A DNA stretch of 44,448 nt, taken from positions 1 to 44,448 of the forward strand of contig JALSNF010000026.1 of NCBI GenBank assembly GCA_026987115.1, in the 5' to 3' direction. Below the pieces are notes generated by a model. The model was not told the DNA's origin, ran no database searches, and saw only the letters and a program-made list of their open reading frames with translations. The position numbers and the translations under genes are program-made. This DNA is from Desulfurobacteriaceae bacterium. GTDB taxonomy: Bacteria; Aquificota; Aquificia; Desulfurobacteriales; Desulfurobacteriaceae. Numbering within the stretch: the first letter of the stretch is position 1; every line of letters begins with the position of its first letter. Positions 9,023 to 17,390 of the stretch are shown here, piece after piece.

Positions 9023-9028
9023 TCCCTT

Positions 9029-9676
9029 ATGGAAAGTTTAACCAAGAAATACCCTTGGGTAAAAAGGAAAAAGGCATACTGGGTTTGGCTTAACACCGTT
9101 GCAAGGTTTATAGCTACTGCTTGTAGGCTAAAGGTAGAGGGGAGGGAGAACATCCCCAAAGAGGGGAAGCTCCTTCTCTTTGCAAACCACAGGAGCTACC
9201 TTGACCCTCCCCTTGTTGCCTACGCCGTAAAGATTAGGCCCGTTTTCTTTATGGCCAAAAGTGAGCTTTTTGAAACCCCTCTACTTTCAAACCTTATAAA
9301 GCACTGGGGAAACGCTTTTCCTGTGAAAAGGGGAAAGGCAGACTTAACGGCTCTAAAGACTGCCCTTGAAGTTCTAAATAAAGGAGAGCTGGTTTGCATC
9401 TTCCCTGAGGGGCAGAGAGCTCCTTCCGGCAGGTTCCTAAGGGCAAAGTGGGGAGCGGGGCTTGTGGCTTTAAAGGCGGGAGCTCCCATAGTCCCCTGCT
9501 TAATAGAGGGAAGCGAAAAAGTTATAGGTAAGGAAAAGCTGATAGGGGGGTTCCCTAAAGTCCTAATTAGATTTGGAAAGCCTTTTACCATAAATTTAGA
9601 AGATAGAAAGGAGAACTACCAGAAAGCTGCCGACTTAATTATGGAAAAGATAAAGGAGTTAAGAAGTGGAAATTAA
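9029..9676 (+). CDS. plsC: 1-acyl-sn-glycerol-3-phosphate acyltransferase
   Basis: A 215-aa member of the PlsC/LPLAT family. It adds the second acyl chain to lysophosphatidic acid at the inner membrane. The catalytic HX4D motif is NHRSYLD near residues 55-61, the substrate-binding block FPEGQRAPSG lies near 129, and PIVPCLIEGS follows. An N-terminal hydrophobic stretch (about 17-35) fits membrane association. It begins with ATG just after an extended -10 box, suggesting a leaderless mRNA, and its end overlaps ispH by 11 bp. Together with the DUF374 protein at 824-1438 it is the second acyltransferase of the window. Confidence 0.9.
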   Translation: MESLTKKYPWVKRKKAYWVWLNTVARFIATACRLKVEGRENIPKEGKLLLFANHRSYLDPPLVAYAVKIRPVFFMAKSELFETPLLSNLIKHWGNAFPVKRGKADLTALKTALEVLNKGELVCIFPEGQRAPSGRFLRAKWGAGLVALKAGAPIVPCLIEGSEKVIGKEKLIGGFPKVLIRFGKPFTINLEDRKENYQKAADLIMEKIKELRSGN

Positions 9677-10553
9677 GATAGCAAAAAGTGCAGGTTTCTG
9701 TTGGGGAGTAAAGAGAGCCGTAAAAATGGCCGTTAATTCCCTCAATTTTGAGGGTAAGACTTACTGCTTAGGAGAGCTTATCCACAACAGAAGAGAAATA
9801 GAAAGACTTAAAGCCCTTGGTATGGAGTTTATAGATAACGTTAGTTCCCTAAAAAAGGGTTCAAGGGTAATAATTCGCTCCCACGGAGTTTCCCCGAAAG
9901 TTTTAAGTGAGATAAAGGAAACGGGAGCAGAGGTTGTTGATGCAACCTGTCCATTTGTTAAAGACGTCCAGCAAAAGGCAGTAAAGCTTGAAAAAGAGGG
10001 CTATCCTGTTTTAATCTTGGGAAACCCAAGACACCCGGAAATTATAGGCATAGCCGGCCACGTTAAAGAGCCTATTATAGCCAATTCTATTGAAGAGGTT
10101 TTAAGCCTTCCTAAAATGGCAAGTCTTGGAGTTGTATGTCAAACTACCCTGAACATAAACTTCTTTAAAGAGGCCGTTTCTATCCTTTTAGATAAAGTTA
10201 AAGAGCTTAAAGTATATAATACTATATGCAACGCGACATCGGTAAGGCAGAAAGAGGCCAGAGAGTTAGCAGGAAGCGTTGACCTAATGCTTATAGTTGG
10301 AGGGAAGAACAGCTCTAATACCACAAAGCTTTACCAGATTTCAAAGAGAGTAAACCCTAACAGCTACCATATAGAATCAAAAGACGAAATTGAACCTGAG
10401 TGGTTTAAAGGGGTAGAGAAGGTAGGAATCACTGCCGGAGCTTCAACTCCTCAATGGGTTATAGATGAGGTAGTTGATTACATAAGGACCTTAGAAAAAG
10501 GGGGAGTGATAAGTGGAAGGGGAGTTTGCCAGACTGCTGGAAGAGAGCTTTAA
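9666..10553 (+). CDS. ispH: 4-hydroxy-3-methylbut-2-enyl diphosphate reductase
   Basis: A 295-aa IspH/LytB, the last enzyme of the MEP isoprenoid pathway, giving IPP and DMAPP with a [4Fe-4S] cluster. The three cluster cysteines are seen in SAGFCWGVKRA (Cys12), DATCPFV (about 95) and NTICNATSVRQ (about 188). The substrate-binding HGV and TQTT-like 'CQTTLN' blocks and the C-terminal GASTP motif are present. Length is at the family average. It starts with GTG inside the end of plsC. The last 41 bp overlap the S1-domain gene, an arrangement that echoes the ispH-rpsA pairs and fusions known in Clostridia. ispE, another MEP gene, is at 37294-38136. Confidence 0.97.
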   Translation: MEIKIAKSAGFCWGVKRAVKMAVNSLNFEGKTYCLGELIHNRREIERLKALGMEFIDNVSSLKKGSRVIIRSHGVSPKVLSEIKETGAEVVDATCPFVKDVQQKAVKLEKEGYPVLILGNPRHPEIIGIAGHVKEPIIANSIEEVLSLPKMASLGVVCQTTLNINFFKEAVSILLDKVKELKVYNTICNATSVRQKEARELAGSVDLMLIVGGKNSSNTTKLYQISKRVNPNSYHIESKDEIEPEWFKGVEKVGITAGASTPQWVIDEVVDYIRTLEKGGVISGRGVCQTAGREL

Positions 10554-11532
10554 AAGGTTAAAAGAAGAGGTAATTACGGGGACGGTAGTTAAGGTTACAG
10601 ACAGGGATGTATTTGTTGACTTTGGCTGGAAGTCTGAAGGGATAGTTCCCCTTAAAGAGCTCGGATATAAGCCAAAAGTTGGAGAAAAAATAGAAGTTTG
10701 CGTTGTTGAGCCTGAAACTGAAGAGGGTTATGCCCTCCTTTCGGTAAACTGTGCCCGCTCAATTAAGGAGTGGGAGAAGGTTGCCGACGAGATAGAAAAG
10801 AGGGGCACTGTAAGGGGAAGGATAAGGCAGAAAGTTAGGGGAGGTTATAAGGTTCAGCTTGAAGAGGGTATAACCGTTTTCCTCCCCATGTCCCAAGTTG
10901 ACATAATGCCCATAACCAGGCCTGACCAGTGGCTTGACAGGGAGATAGAGGCAAAGGTTCTCTCCGTTGACAGGAAGAGAAGGAGCATAGTAATTTCAAG
11001 GCGTAAGCTCTTAGAGGAGGAGAGGGCCAAGAAGAGGAAGGAGACGCTAAAGAGAATAAAAGAGGGGGACGTTGTAGAGGGGATAGTTAAGAACGTGGTT
11101 GACTTTGGTATATTTGTTGACGTTGAAGGTGTTGATGGCCTCGTTCACAAAAGTGATATTTCCTACAGCAACCTTAAAACTCCCTTTGACGTTGCCTCCA
11201 TTGGAGACAGGATAAAGGTTAAGATAAAGAAAATAGAGAAAGACAAAGAAAGGCTTGTTCTTTCCCTTAAAGGAATAAGGCCTGACCCTTGGGAAGAAGA
11301 GGAGCTCTTACCTAAAGTAGGAGAGGTTGTTGAAGGAGAAGTCGTTAAGGAGGATAAAAAAGGAGTTTGGATTTACCTCCCTCAAGATGTTGCAGGTTTT
11401 TTACCTTATGACTTACTTCCTAAGGAAGTAAAGCTAAAGTATAAACACAAGTATAAGTTTAAGGTTGCAGAAATTGACAAGGAAAACAGGAGAGTAATAC
11501 TGAAATGGCCAGAGGAAGAGCTCCAGAAATAA
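10513..11532 (+). CDS. rpsA: 30S ribosomal protein S1-like, four S1 domains
   Basis: A 339-aa RNA-binding protein made of about four S1 OB-fold repeats: about residues 20-80 (GTVVKVTDRDVFVDFGWKSEG), 95-165 (RGTVRGRIRQKVRGGYKVQL), 185-255 (GDVVEGIVKNVVDFGIFVDV, the most canonical), and 272-337 (GEVVEGEVVKEDKKGVWIYL). S1 proteins hold mRNA on the 30S subunit. Four repeats match the short S1 forms of many non-proteobacteria rather than the six-repeat E. coli protein. It starts with GTG, 41 bp inside ispH, and overlaps smpB by 28 bp. The symbol is an inference; a longer rpsA elsewhere in the genome would change it to a general S1 RNA-binding protein. Confidence 0.82.
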   Translation: MEGEFARLLEESFKRLKEEVITGTVVKVTDRDVFVDFGWKSEGIVPLKELGYKPKVGEKIEVCVVEPETEEGYALLSVNCARSIKEWEKVADEIEKRGTVRGRIRQKVRGGYKVQLEEGITVFLPMSQVDIMPITRPDQWLDREIEAKVLSVDRKRRSIVISRRKLLEEERAKKRKETLKRIKEGDVVEGIVKNVVDFGIFVDVEGVDGLVHKSDISYSNLKTPFDVASIGDRIKVKIKKIEKDKERLVLSLKGIRPDPWEEEELLPKVGEVVEGEVVKEDKKGVWIYLPQDVAGFLPYDLLPKEVKLKYKHKYKFKVAEIDKENRRVILKWPEEELQK

Positions 11533-11966
11533 AAAACAAGAAAGCCTTTTTTGACTACGAGATACTTGAAAGGTATGAGGCGGGAATAGAGCTAAAGGGA
11601 ACGGAGGTAAAGTCTTTAAGGGAGGGAAAGGCAAACCTCAGGGATTCTTTCGTAAGGATAGAAAACGGAGAGGCCTTTCTCTTTAACGCTTACATAGCTC
11701 CTTACACCCACGGAAACCTCTTTAACCACGAGCCTACTAGGAGAAGGAAACTTCTCCTTCACAAAAGGGAGATAAAGAGGCTTGCCGGGAAGGTTTCAGA
11801 GAAGGGGCTAACCATTGTCCCTTTGAGGATTTACTTTAACGAGCGAGGTAAAGCCAAGGTAGAAATTGCCCTCGTAAAGGGCAAGAAGAAGTACGATAAA
11901 AGGGAGGCCATAAAGAGAAGGGAGCTTGAGAGGGAAGCTCAAAAAGCAATGAAATACTACCGTTAA
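11505..11966 (+). CDS. smpB: SsrA-binding protein
   Basis: A 153-aa SmpB, the partner of tmRNA in rescuing stalled ribosomes. Signatures: NKKAFFDYEILERYEAGIELKGTEVKSLR at the N-terminus, NLRDSFVRIENGEAFLFNAYI, and the basic C-terminal tail (GKKKYDKREAIKRRELERE) that mimics mRNA in the decoding centre. Length is typical. It starts with ATG 28 bp before the S1 gene ends, so all four genes from plsC to smpB overlap. No ssrA gene is visible in the window. The convergent ankyrin gene ends 1 bp away. Confidence 0.97.
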   Translation: MARGRAPEIKNKKAFFDYEILERYEAGIELKGTEVKSLREGKANLRDSFVRIENGEAFLFNAYIAPYTHGNLFNHEPTRRRKLLLHKREIKRLAGKVSEKGLTIVPLRIYFNERGKAKVEIALVKGKKKYDKREAIKRRELEREAQKAMKYYR

Positions 11967-11967
11967 T

Positions 11968-12660
11968 CTATTTTCCCCTCTTTTCTAAGTAGGAAGCTAT
12001 TAACCTTGATATCTTAAAGTTCTTAGCCTCGTTAGCTAGCTCTAATGGAGTTTTACCCCTGTTGTTCTTTAAGTTCGGGTCAGCTCCGTTTTCTAATAAG
12101 ACCTTTGCGGTGGCTTCCGTTCCGAAGGTAGTTGCACAGTAGTGGAGGGGAGTATTCCCGTACTTGTCTTTAGCGTTGACTTTGGCTCCCTTTTTAATTA
12201 AGAACTTTGCTATTTCAGCCCTGTTGTAGATTGCTGCTAGGTGAAGGGGAGTATAACCGTAGTTGTCCTTGGCGTTAACATCTGCTCCCTTTTCTACTAA
12301 CACTTTCACTACTTTTGAGCTTCCCCTTATTACTGCCTCGTGAAGGGGGGTAAGACCGAAGTAGTCTCTTGCGTTAACCTTTGCTCCGTGCTCTATCAGG
12401 AACTTTGCAAAGTCGGCGTCGTCTGCGTCTGCAGCGTAGTAAAGGGGAGTTTGGTTAAACTTGTTCCTAAAGTCAACTGGAATTTTCCCTTCCTCTATTA
12501 GCTCTTCTGCCTTCTTAAAGTTTCCGCTCCTTAAGGCAAGGAAGAATTCCCTTTTAACTTCTCTACTTACCAATTTCTGCCCTTTTGTTGTAGAGGCCCC
12601 TAGAGAGGGAGCTCCCGTCAAAAAAAGAAGCGTGGCGGTTAGAGCTGTCAACCTTTTCAT
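11968..12660 (-). CDS. Exported ankyrin-repeat protein
   Basis: A 230-aa protein with a signal peptide (about 1-22, MKRLTALTATLLFLTGAPSLGA) followed by a degenerate first repeat (about 33-63) and five ankyrin repeats with the TPLxxAA core (TPLYYAAD, TPLHEAVI, TPLHLAAI, TPLHYCAT, TPLELANE). Ankyrin stacks bind other proteins; this one should act in the periplasm. The repeats are near consensus (GADVNAKD, GAKVNAKD). Its ATG overlaps the mfd stop by 4 bp, so it is the last gene of the arsR-accD-mfd transcript. Its partner is unknown. Confidence 0.9.
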   Translation of the reverse strand: MKRLTALTATLLFLTGAPSLGASTTKGQKLVSREVKREFFLALRSGNFKKAEELIEEGKIPVDFRNKFNQTPLYYAADADDADFAKFLIEHGAKVNARDYFGLTPLHEAVIRGSSKVVKVLVEKGADVNAKDNYGYTPLHLAAIYNRAEIAKFLIKKGAKVNAKDKYGNTPLHYCATTFGTEATAKVLLENGADPNLKNNRGKTPLELANEAKNFKISRLIASYLEKRGK

Positions 12661-15600
12661 CTTAGCTCCTCCAAAATGCTTATTAGTTGGTCTAAGTCCT
12701 TTACGCTTATAAACAGTTTCCCGTCAGGGGTAAAGTTTCCACGGTTCATTTTAACAATTTCCACCAGCTTTTCAGGGGAAGCTTTGCTCTTTTTAGAAAA
12801 GTGTATTAAGGTTCTTCCTGAAGGCGCCATTGATATCTCTTTTATCCCGAGTTCTTTTGCCAGTTTCTTTACTTTCATCGTTTTAAACAGGTTTACTATT
12901 GGGTCTGGAACAAAGCCCCTGACCTCCTCTATTTCTTTAAGAGCCTCTTCCGGCTCTTTCTGAGAGGCAAGTTCAGAGTAAAGTTTAAGTTTTTCTTTTG
13001 TATCTTCTAAGAAGTCGTCAGGTATAAACGCCTCAAAGGGCAGGTTCAGCTTAACGTCTTCCTCTTCCCTCTCTTCAACTACTTCTTGGAAGAGTTTTGA
13101 GTAGAGCTCCAGCCCCACAGACTCAACAAAACCGCTCTGTTTAGGGCCGAGCAGCGTTCCGGCTCCCCTTATTTCAAGGTCTTTAAGGGCCAGCTGGAAG
13201 CCCCCTCCCAAGGGAGATAGTTTCTTCATTGCCTCAAGCCTCTTAACTGCTTCTGGAGAGAGCTTTCCTTTGGGAGAGGTTAAAAGGTAGCAATATCCCT
13301 TCTCAACTCCCCTTCCTACTCTCCCTTTAAGCTGGTAAAGTTGAGAAAGGCCGAAGTTCTCTGCTCCTATGACTATGAGGGTGTTTGCACTTGGAACGTC
13401 AAGCCCCGACTCAACAATTGAGGTTGAAACGAGTATGTCTATTTTCCCCTCAAAAAAGGAGTGCATAACCTTCTCTATCTGGGTCGGTTTCATTTGCCCG
13501 TGAACTATTTCAACTTTGGCTTTCGGGAAGAAGGAGTTTAGCTTTTCCTTTATTAGGGGGAGCTCCTTTATGTCGTTGTTTACCACAAAGACTTGTCCTT
13601 TCCTCTCAAGCTCCCTCTCAACTGCCCTTTTGAGGACTTGGTCTGAGTACTTGCTTACGATTACCTTCGTTCCCCTCCTTCCTGAGGGTGGGGTTTCAAT
13701 GAGGGAGATTTCCCTAAATCCCGAAAGGGCAGAATAAAGAGTTCTCGGAATCGGAGTTGCAGAGAGGTAGAGAACGTCAATGTTTGACTTGAGCTTCGTT
13801 AACTTCTCTTTTGTCTTAACTCCGAACCTGTGTTCCTCGTCAATTATTAAAAGCCCAAGCTCTTTAAACTCTACATCGTCCTGAACGAGCCTGTGGGTTC
13901 CTATGACTATGTCTATTTCCCCCTTTTTTAGCTTTTCAATTATCTCTTTCTGCTCTTTTTTGGTTTTAAACCTTGAGAGCATTTCTATCTTAACTGGGAA
14001 GTCTTTAAACCTTTTCTTAAAAGTCCTAAAGTGTTGGTCTGCCAAAACTGTAGTTGGGGCAATTACGGCAACTTGCTTTCCGGAACTTACGGCCTTCATA
14101 GCCGCTCTCATTGCAACTTCTGTTTTCCCAAAGCCCACGTCTCCACATATGAGCCTGTCCATTGGCTTTTGGGACTCCATGTCCCTGTAAACTTCCCTTA
14201 TTGCCTTCTTTTGGTCTGGAGTCAACCTGTAGGGGAACTTTTCCTCAAACTCCTTTAAGAGCTTCTCGTCTCCTGTTAACTTCTCCCCAACTGCCGTTTT
14301 CCTCTCTTTGTAGAGCTCTGCAAGTTCCCTTGCAAACTTGGCCAGTGATGCTTTAACTCTTCTTTCTAAGTTCTTCCAACTTGTTCCCCCTAACCTGTCA
14401 AGTTTTGGACTCTTTCCTTTGTAGCCTCCGTATCTAAATATCCTGTCTATCTGGGTAAAAGGAGCGTAAAGCCTCTCTCCTCCTGCGTATTCAATCTCTA
14501 TAAAGTCGTACCTCTTTCCTCCAACCTCTTTACTCGTTATTCCCCTAAATATCCCTATTCCGTAGTCCCTGTGAATTACGAGTTCTCCCGGCTCTAGGCT
14601 CGTTATGTCTTCTCTTTTTTTGGGCTTTATCTCTAAAGAGCTCTCAGTAAGCCAGGCTTTCTTGTCTTCTTCAAGTTTAAAGCCCCCTAAAGAGCTCCCC
14701 TTTTGGGCTTCAACTTTAACTCCGTAAGTCTTTGCCACTTTTAATACTTCTTCCTTTAACTCTTGACTTTCGTAAATCAGTTTTACCTCATATCCACTTA
14801 AGCTCTTTACCAAGTCTTTTAAGTTCTCTTCTTCTAAAGGCGGTAAGGGAGTTATCTTAAAGTCTATTCCGCCTTTAACGGGCTTTTCGTATATGTAGAG
14901 CTCCTTTGAGAGCTCTACCTCTCCTACGAACTCTTCGGGCTTTGAAGAGGGAGCTCCCTCCCTTTTTAATATCTCGTAGTTCTCTTTTACTTGCCTTAAG
15001 AAGGTCTCTTCTTGAACTCTTACCTGTTCTGGCTCTATCACTACGGCTTTTGAGCTTGATAGGTAATCTGTAATTGGAACCAGTTTAAATAGTTTTGGAA
15101 GGAGCTTTTCCGCACCGCTTAGCTCTCCAAGTATTAGGTGTCTCTCAACTATGTCTGGTGATAGCTTTTCAAGTTCCTTTAAGAGCTCTTTGTTTTTTGG
15201 TACTGCCAGTAGTGGAGTTAGGGTTATCTCCTCTTTTCTCTTCCCGTTTACTTCAAGTTTTTCAATTTCTTCGCCAAAAAGGTCAACTTTTATCTCTTCT
15301 TCTTCGGGGGTTATTAGTGTTAAGGAGTCCCCTTTTAGGGTAAACTCCCCCGCCTCCGGCTCGCTCTCTACTCTCTTATAGCCCATTTCAACCAGTTTAA
15401 GGGGGAGCTCCTTGTAGTTTACGCTCTCTCCTTCCTTTAGCGTTAGGGATAACTCTATGAGCTCTTCTGGTGGGAGCTCTTTTTGAAGGAGAGACTGGGG
15501 AGTTAAAACTATGTACTCGTAGCTTTCGCTTACTGCCTTAAAAAGTGAGTTTAGCCGTTTATACTGGTAAATTGAGAGGGGGGAGGAGGCGTCAAGGGGA

Positions 15601-15827
15601 GGCACGTCCCAAGCGGGTATGTGCAGGGCCTTTACTCCGATTCTGTTTAGGTCTTCTGCTAAAAGCTTTGCTACCTGCTCAGAGGGAGCTATTATAAGGG
15701 AACCTTTTAGAAGTTCTCTTAGTTCCTTTAAAAGGAAGGCTTTAGAGCTCCCGGGAAGGCCGTAAACTGCGGGAGAGCTCTTTTCCTTTAGTTTCCCTTT
15801 AACTATTTTTAAGTTTCTTTTAAACAT
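12657..15827 (-). CDS. mfd: Transcription-repair coupling factor
   Basis: A 1056-aa Mfd, which pushes RNA polymerase off lesions and recruits UvrA. Order: UvrB-homology region (about 1-330), CarD-like RNAP-interacting domain starting LEPGELVIHRDYGIGIFRG (about 415), RecG-like motor with Walker A GDVGFGKTEVAMRA, DEEHRFG, LSATPIPRTLY and the translocation motif SGRRGTKV, helicase C-domain with STSIVESGLDVPSANT and QLKGRVGR, and a C-terminal TRCF domain. It is somewhat shorter than the 1148-aa E. coli protein. It starts with ATG 4 bp after the small upstream gene and is followed with overlap by the ankyrin gene. Confidence 0.97.
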   Translation of the reverse strand: MFKRNLKIVKGKLKEKSSPAVYGLPGSSKAFLLKELRELLKGSLIIAPSEQVAKLLAEDLNRIGVKALHIPAWDVPPLDASSPLSIYQYKRLNSLFKAVSESYEYIVLTPQSLLQKELPPEELIELSLTLKEGESVNYKELPLKLVEMGYKRVESEPEAGEFTLKGDSLTLITPEEEEIKVDLFGEEIEKLEVNGKRKEEITLTPLLAVPKNKELLKELEKLSPDIVERHLILGELSGAEKLLPKLFKLVPITDYLSSSKAVVIEPEQVRVQEETFLRQVKENYEILKREGAPSSKPEEFVGEVELSKELYIYEKPVKGGIDFKITPLPPLEEENLKDLVKSLSGYEVKLIYESQELKEEVLKVAKTYGVKVEAQKGSSLGGFKLEEDKKAWLTESSLEIKPKKREDITSLEPGELVIHRDYGIGIFRGITSKEVGGKRYDFIEIEYAGGERLYAPFTQIDRIFRYGGYKGKSPKLDRLGGTSWKNLERRVKASLAKFARELAELYKERKTAVGEKLTGDEKLLKEFEEKFPYRLTPDQKKAIREVYRDMESQKPMDRLICGDVGFGKTEVAMRAAMKAVSSGKQVAVIAPTTVLADQHFRTFKKRFKDFPVKIEMLSRFKTKKEQKEIIEKLKKGEIDIVIGTHRLVQDDVEFKELGLLIIDEEHRFGVKTKEKLTKLKSNIDVLYLSATPIPRTLYSALSGFREISLIETPPSGRRGTKVIVSKYSDQVLKRAVERELERKGQVFVVNNDIKELPLIKEKLNSFFPKAKVEIVHGQMKPTQIEKVMHSFFEGKIDILVSTSIVESGLDVPSANTLIVIGAENFGLSQLYQLKGRVGRGVEKGYCYLLTSPKGKLSPEAVKRLEAMKKLSPLGGGFQLALKDLEIRGAGTLLGPKQSGFVESVGLELYSKLFQEVVEEREEEDVKLNLPFEAFIPDDFLEDTKEKLKLYSELASQKEPEEALKEIEEVRGFVPDPIVNLFKTMKVKKLAKELGIKEISMAPSGRTLIHFSKKSKASPEKLVEIVKMNRGNFTPDGKLFISVKDLDQLISILEELR

Positions 15828-15831
15828 TTAA

Positions 15832-16074
15832 CTATTTTTGCTGTATTAGTTTTGCTTCCCTTTGCATAAGGCGGTTAAATAAAGTGTCCCAAAAGAGTGA
15901 GATTTCGCCGGAACTCTTTTCCCTAAAGTAGCTTATAGAGTCTTCAAGCTCTCCTTTTAAGATTTCAAAGAAGGTGTCGTCTGTAAGGCCTTTGTCAATT
16001 TTGTCTGGGTTGTAGAGGAAAAAGTCTGCAACTATAGTCCTTGCAAGCCTCTCTTCTTTACTCTTGGTTTCCAC
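15832..16074 (-). CDS. Conserved-looking 80-aa protein of unknown function
   Basis: I do not recognise this small protein. It is 80 aa, predicted helical, charged at the N-terminus (KSKEERLARTI), with an aromatic middle (ADFFLYNPDK) and an amphipathic C-terminus (FWDTLFNRLMQREAKLIQQK). No Cys, no membrane segment. It is likely real because it starts with ATG 17 bp inside the end of accD, after an AGGAGG, and ends 4 bp before mfd, so it is locked into the operon. A role with either neighbour is only a guess. Confidence 0.7.
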   Translation of the reverse strand: METKSKEERLARTIVADFFLYNPDKIDKGLTDDTFFEILKGELEDSISYFREKSSGEISLFWDTLFNRLMQREAKLIQQK

Positions 16075-16921
16075 TTCTACCTCCTAGAAAAAGTGAAAGG
16101 AGTTTTACTAAAGTGTCTTTAAGCTCTCTCCTTTCAACTACCATGTCAATTAAACCTTTTTCCAGCAGGAACTCTGCTCTCTGAAATCCCTTGGGCAATT
16201 TCTGCTTTATTGTCTGTTCAATTACTCGGGGGCCGGCGAAACCTATTAGAGCCTTCGGCTCGGCTATTATCACGTCTCCTAAAAAGGCAAAACTTGCAGA
16301 TACTCCCCCCATCGTAGGGTGGGTTAGAACCGAGATAAAAGGAACCCCCTTTTCCTCAAGGAGCGTAAGGGCGGCCGATGTCTTTGCCATCTGCATTAAG
16401 GATACTATTCCCTCTTGCATTCTGGCTCCGCCAGAGGCAGATATGCATATAAATGGCAATCTCTCTTTTGCCGCCCTTTCTATGTTCCTCGTTATCTTCT
16501 CGCCGGCCACCCGTCCCATACTTCCGCCCATAAACCTAAAGTCAAAACAGCTTACGAGGGCCTTAAATCCGCCTATTTTCCCTACTGCGTTTACTACAGA
16601 GTCCTTTAGTCCCGTTTTCCTTTGGGCTTCTTCTATCCTCTGAGTGTAAGGTTTCTTGTCTTTAAAACCTAAAATGTCTTCGGGTTCAAGCTCCCCGTCA
16701 AGCTCTTTAAACTCTCCTCCGTCAAAGAGTTGGTAGAGCCTTTCCCTTGCAGGCACCGGGAAGTGGTATCCACACTTTGGACATACCCACATAGAATTTT
16801 CAAGCTCCCCCTTAAAAAGGAGGGACTTACACTCTTCGCACTTTACCCAAAGCCCTCCCGGAAGTTGAGAGCTTGGCTTCTCTTCCCTTAGCTTCCTCTT
16901 CTTAAAGAGCTTTTCAAGCAT
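16058..16921 (-). CDS. accD: Acetyl-CoA carboxylase carboxyltransferase subunit beta
   Basis: A 287-aa AccD, which with AccA transfers CO2 from biotin to acetyl-CoA for fatty acid synthesis. The N-terminal zinc ribbon has Cys28, Cys31, Cys47 and Cys50 (CEEC and CPKC). The carboxyltransferase core shows FMGGSMGRVAGEKI, SASGGARMQEG, HPTMGGVSASFA, GPRVIEQTIKQKLP and ends near ERRELKDTL. Length is typical. It starts with ATG 3 bp after arsR, so the ArsR-type regulator probably controls it. No accA is nearby. Confidence 0.97.
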   Translation of the reverse strand: MLEKLFKKRKLREEKPSSQLPGGLWVKCEECKSLLFKGELENSMWVCPKCGYHFPVPARERLYQLFDGGEFKELDGELEPEDILGFKDKKPYTQRIEEAQRKTGLKDSVVNAVGKIGGFKALVSCFDFRFMGGSMGRVAGEKITRNIERAAKERLPFICISASGGARMQEGIVSLMQMAKTSAALTLLEEKGVPFISVLTHPTMGGVSASFAFLGDVIIAEPKALIGFAGPRVIEQTIKQKLPKGFQRAEFLLEKGLIDMVVERRELKDTLVKLLSLFLGGRSGNQE

Positions 16922-16924
16922 TAA

Positions 16925-17236
16925 CTAACCTCTAAAGCAGGCAATCTGGGGAAGTAGGTTTAAGAGCTCCCTAAAAGCGTCAGAGGAAATCGTGTAATAA
17001 ACTTTATTCCCTTTTCTCGTTTTTGCAACAATTCCCTTGTACCTTAAAGTCCTCAAGTGTTGAGAGAGGGAAGACTGAGATATTCCCAGCTCCTGCTCTA
17101 AGTCCGTTACGCACATAGGTTGGTCTTTTAAGGTGAAGAGAATCTTAAGCCTGACCGGGGAAGCTAAGGCTTTTAAACACTCTGCTCCCTCCTCAATTCT
17201 CTCGTCGTCAAGGATGAATTTCTCCTTATCGGACAT
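16925..17236 (-). CDS. ArsR-family transcriptional regulator
   Basis: A 103-aa winged-helix dimer-type repressor. The ArsR pattern is clear: ALASPVRLKILFTL (helix 2), CVTDLEQELGISQSSLSQHLRTLRYKGIV (recognition helix about 44-70), and the wing TRKGNKVYYTIS. Cysteines at 20, 42 and 100 could sense a metal or, as in SqrR/BigR, a persulfide; Cys42 precedes the helix at the position of the ArsR-type ELCVCD site but the second Cys is missing there. It begins the operon arsR-accD-80aa-mfd-ank, with its own promoter, and is expected to autoregulate it. An effector cannot be named from sequence. Confidence 0.88.
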   Translation of the reverse strand: MSDKEKFILDDERIEEGAECLKALASPVRLKILFTLKDQPMCVTDLEQELGISQSSLSQHLRTLRYKGIVAKTRKGNKVYYTISSDAFRELLNLLPQIACFRG

Positions 17237-17263
17237 TCTTCCTCCCTTTAGTCTTTTATTTTT

Positions 17264-17292
17264 ATTTTACATGCTTATTAAGGAAATTGCAA
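17264..17292 (-). promoter_or_regulatory. Sigma-70 promoter of the arsR-accD-mfd operon
   Basis: On the - strand: TTGCAA, 17 bp, TAAAAT with TG just before the -10. The arsR ATG lies about 28 bp downstream of the -10, after AGGGAGG. The surrounding 154-bp divergent region with ridA is very AT-rich; I could not place a convincing promoter for ridA in it or a clear ArsR operator. Confidence 0.65.
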
Positions 17293-17390
17293 TTTTTAAA
17301 ATATAAAACAAATAGAATTAAAGTCTTAAGGGCGTTTTAAAGTAAAATAAAAGATACGCTTTCGCTTTTCAAGTAGCTTTTGGAGGGGAG

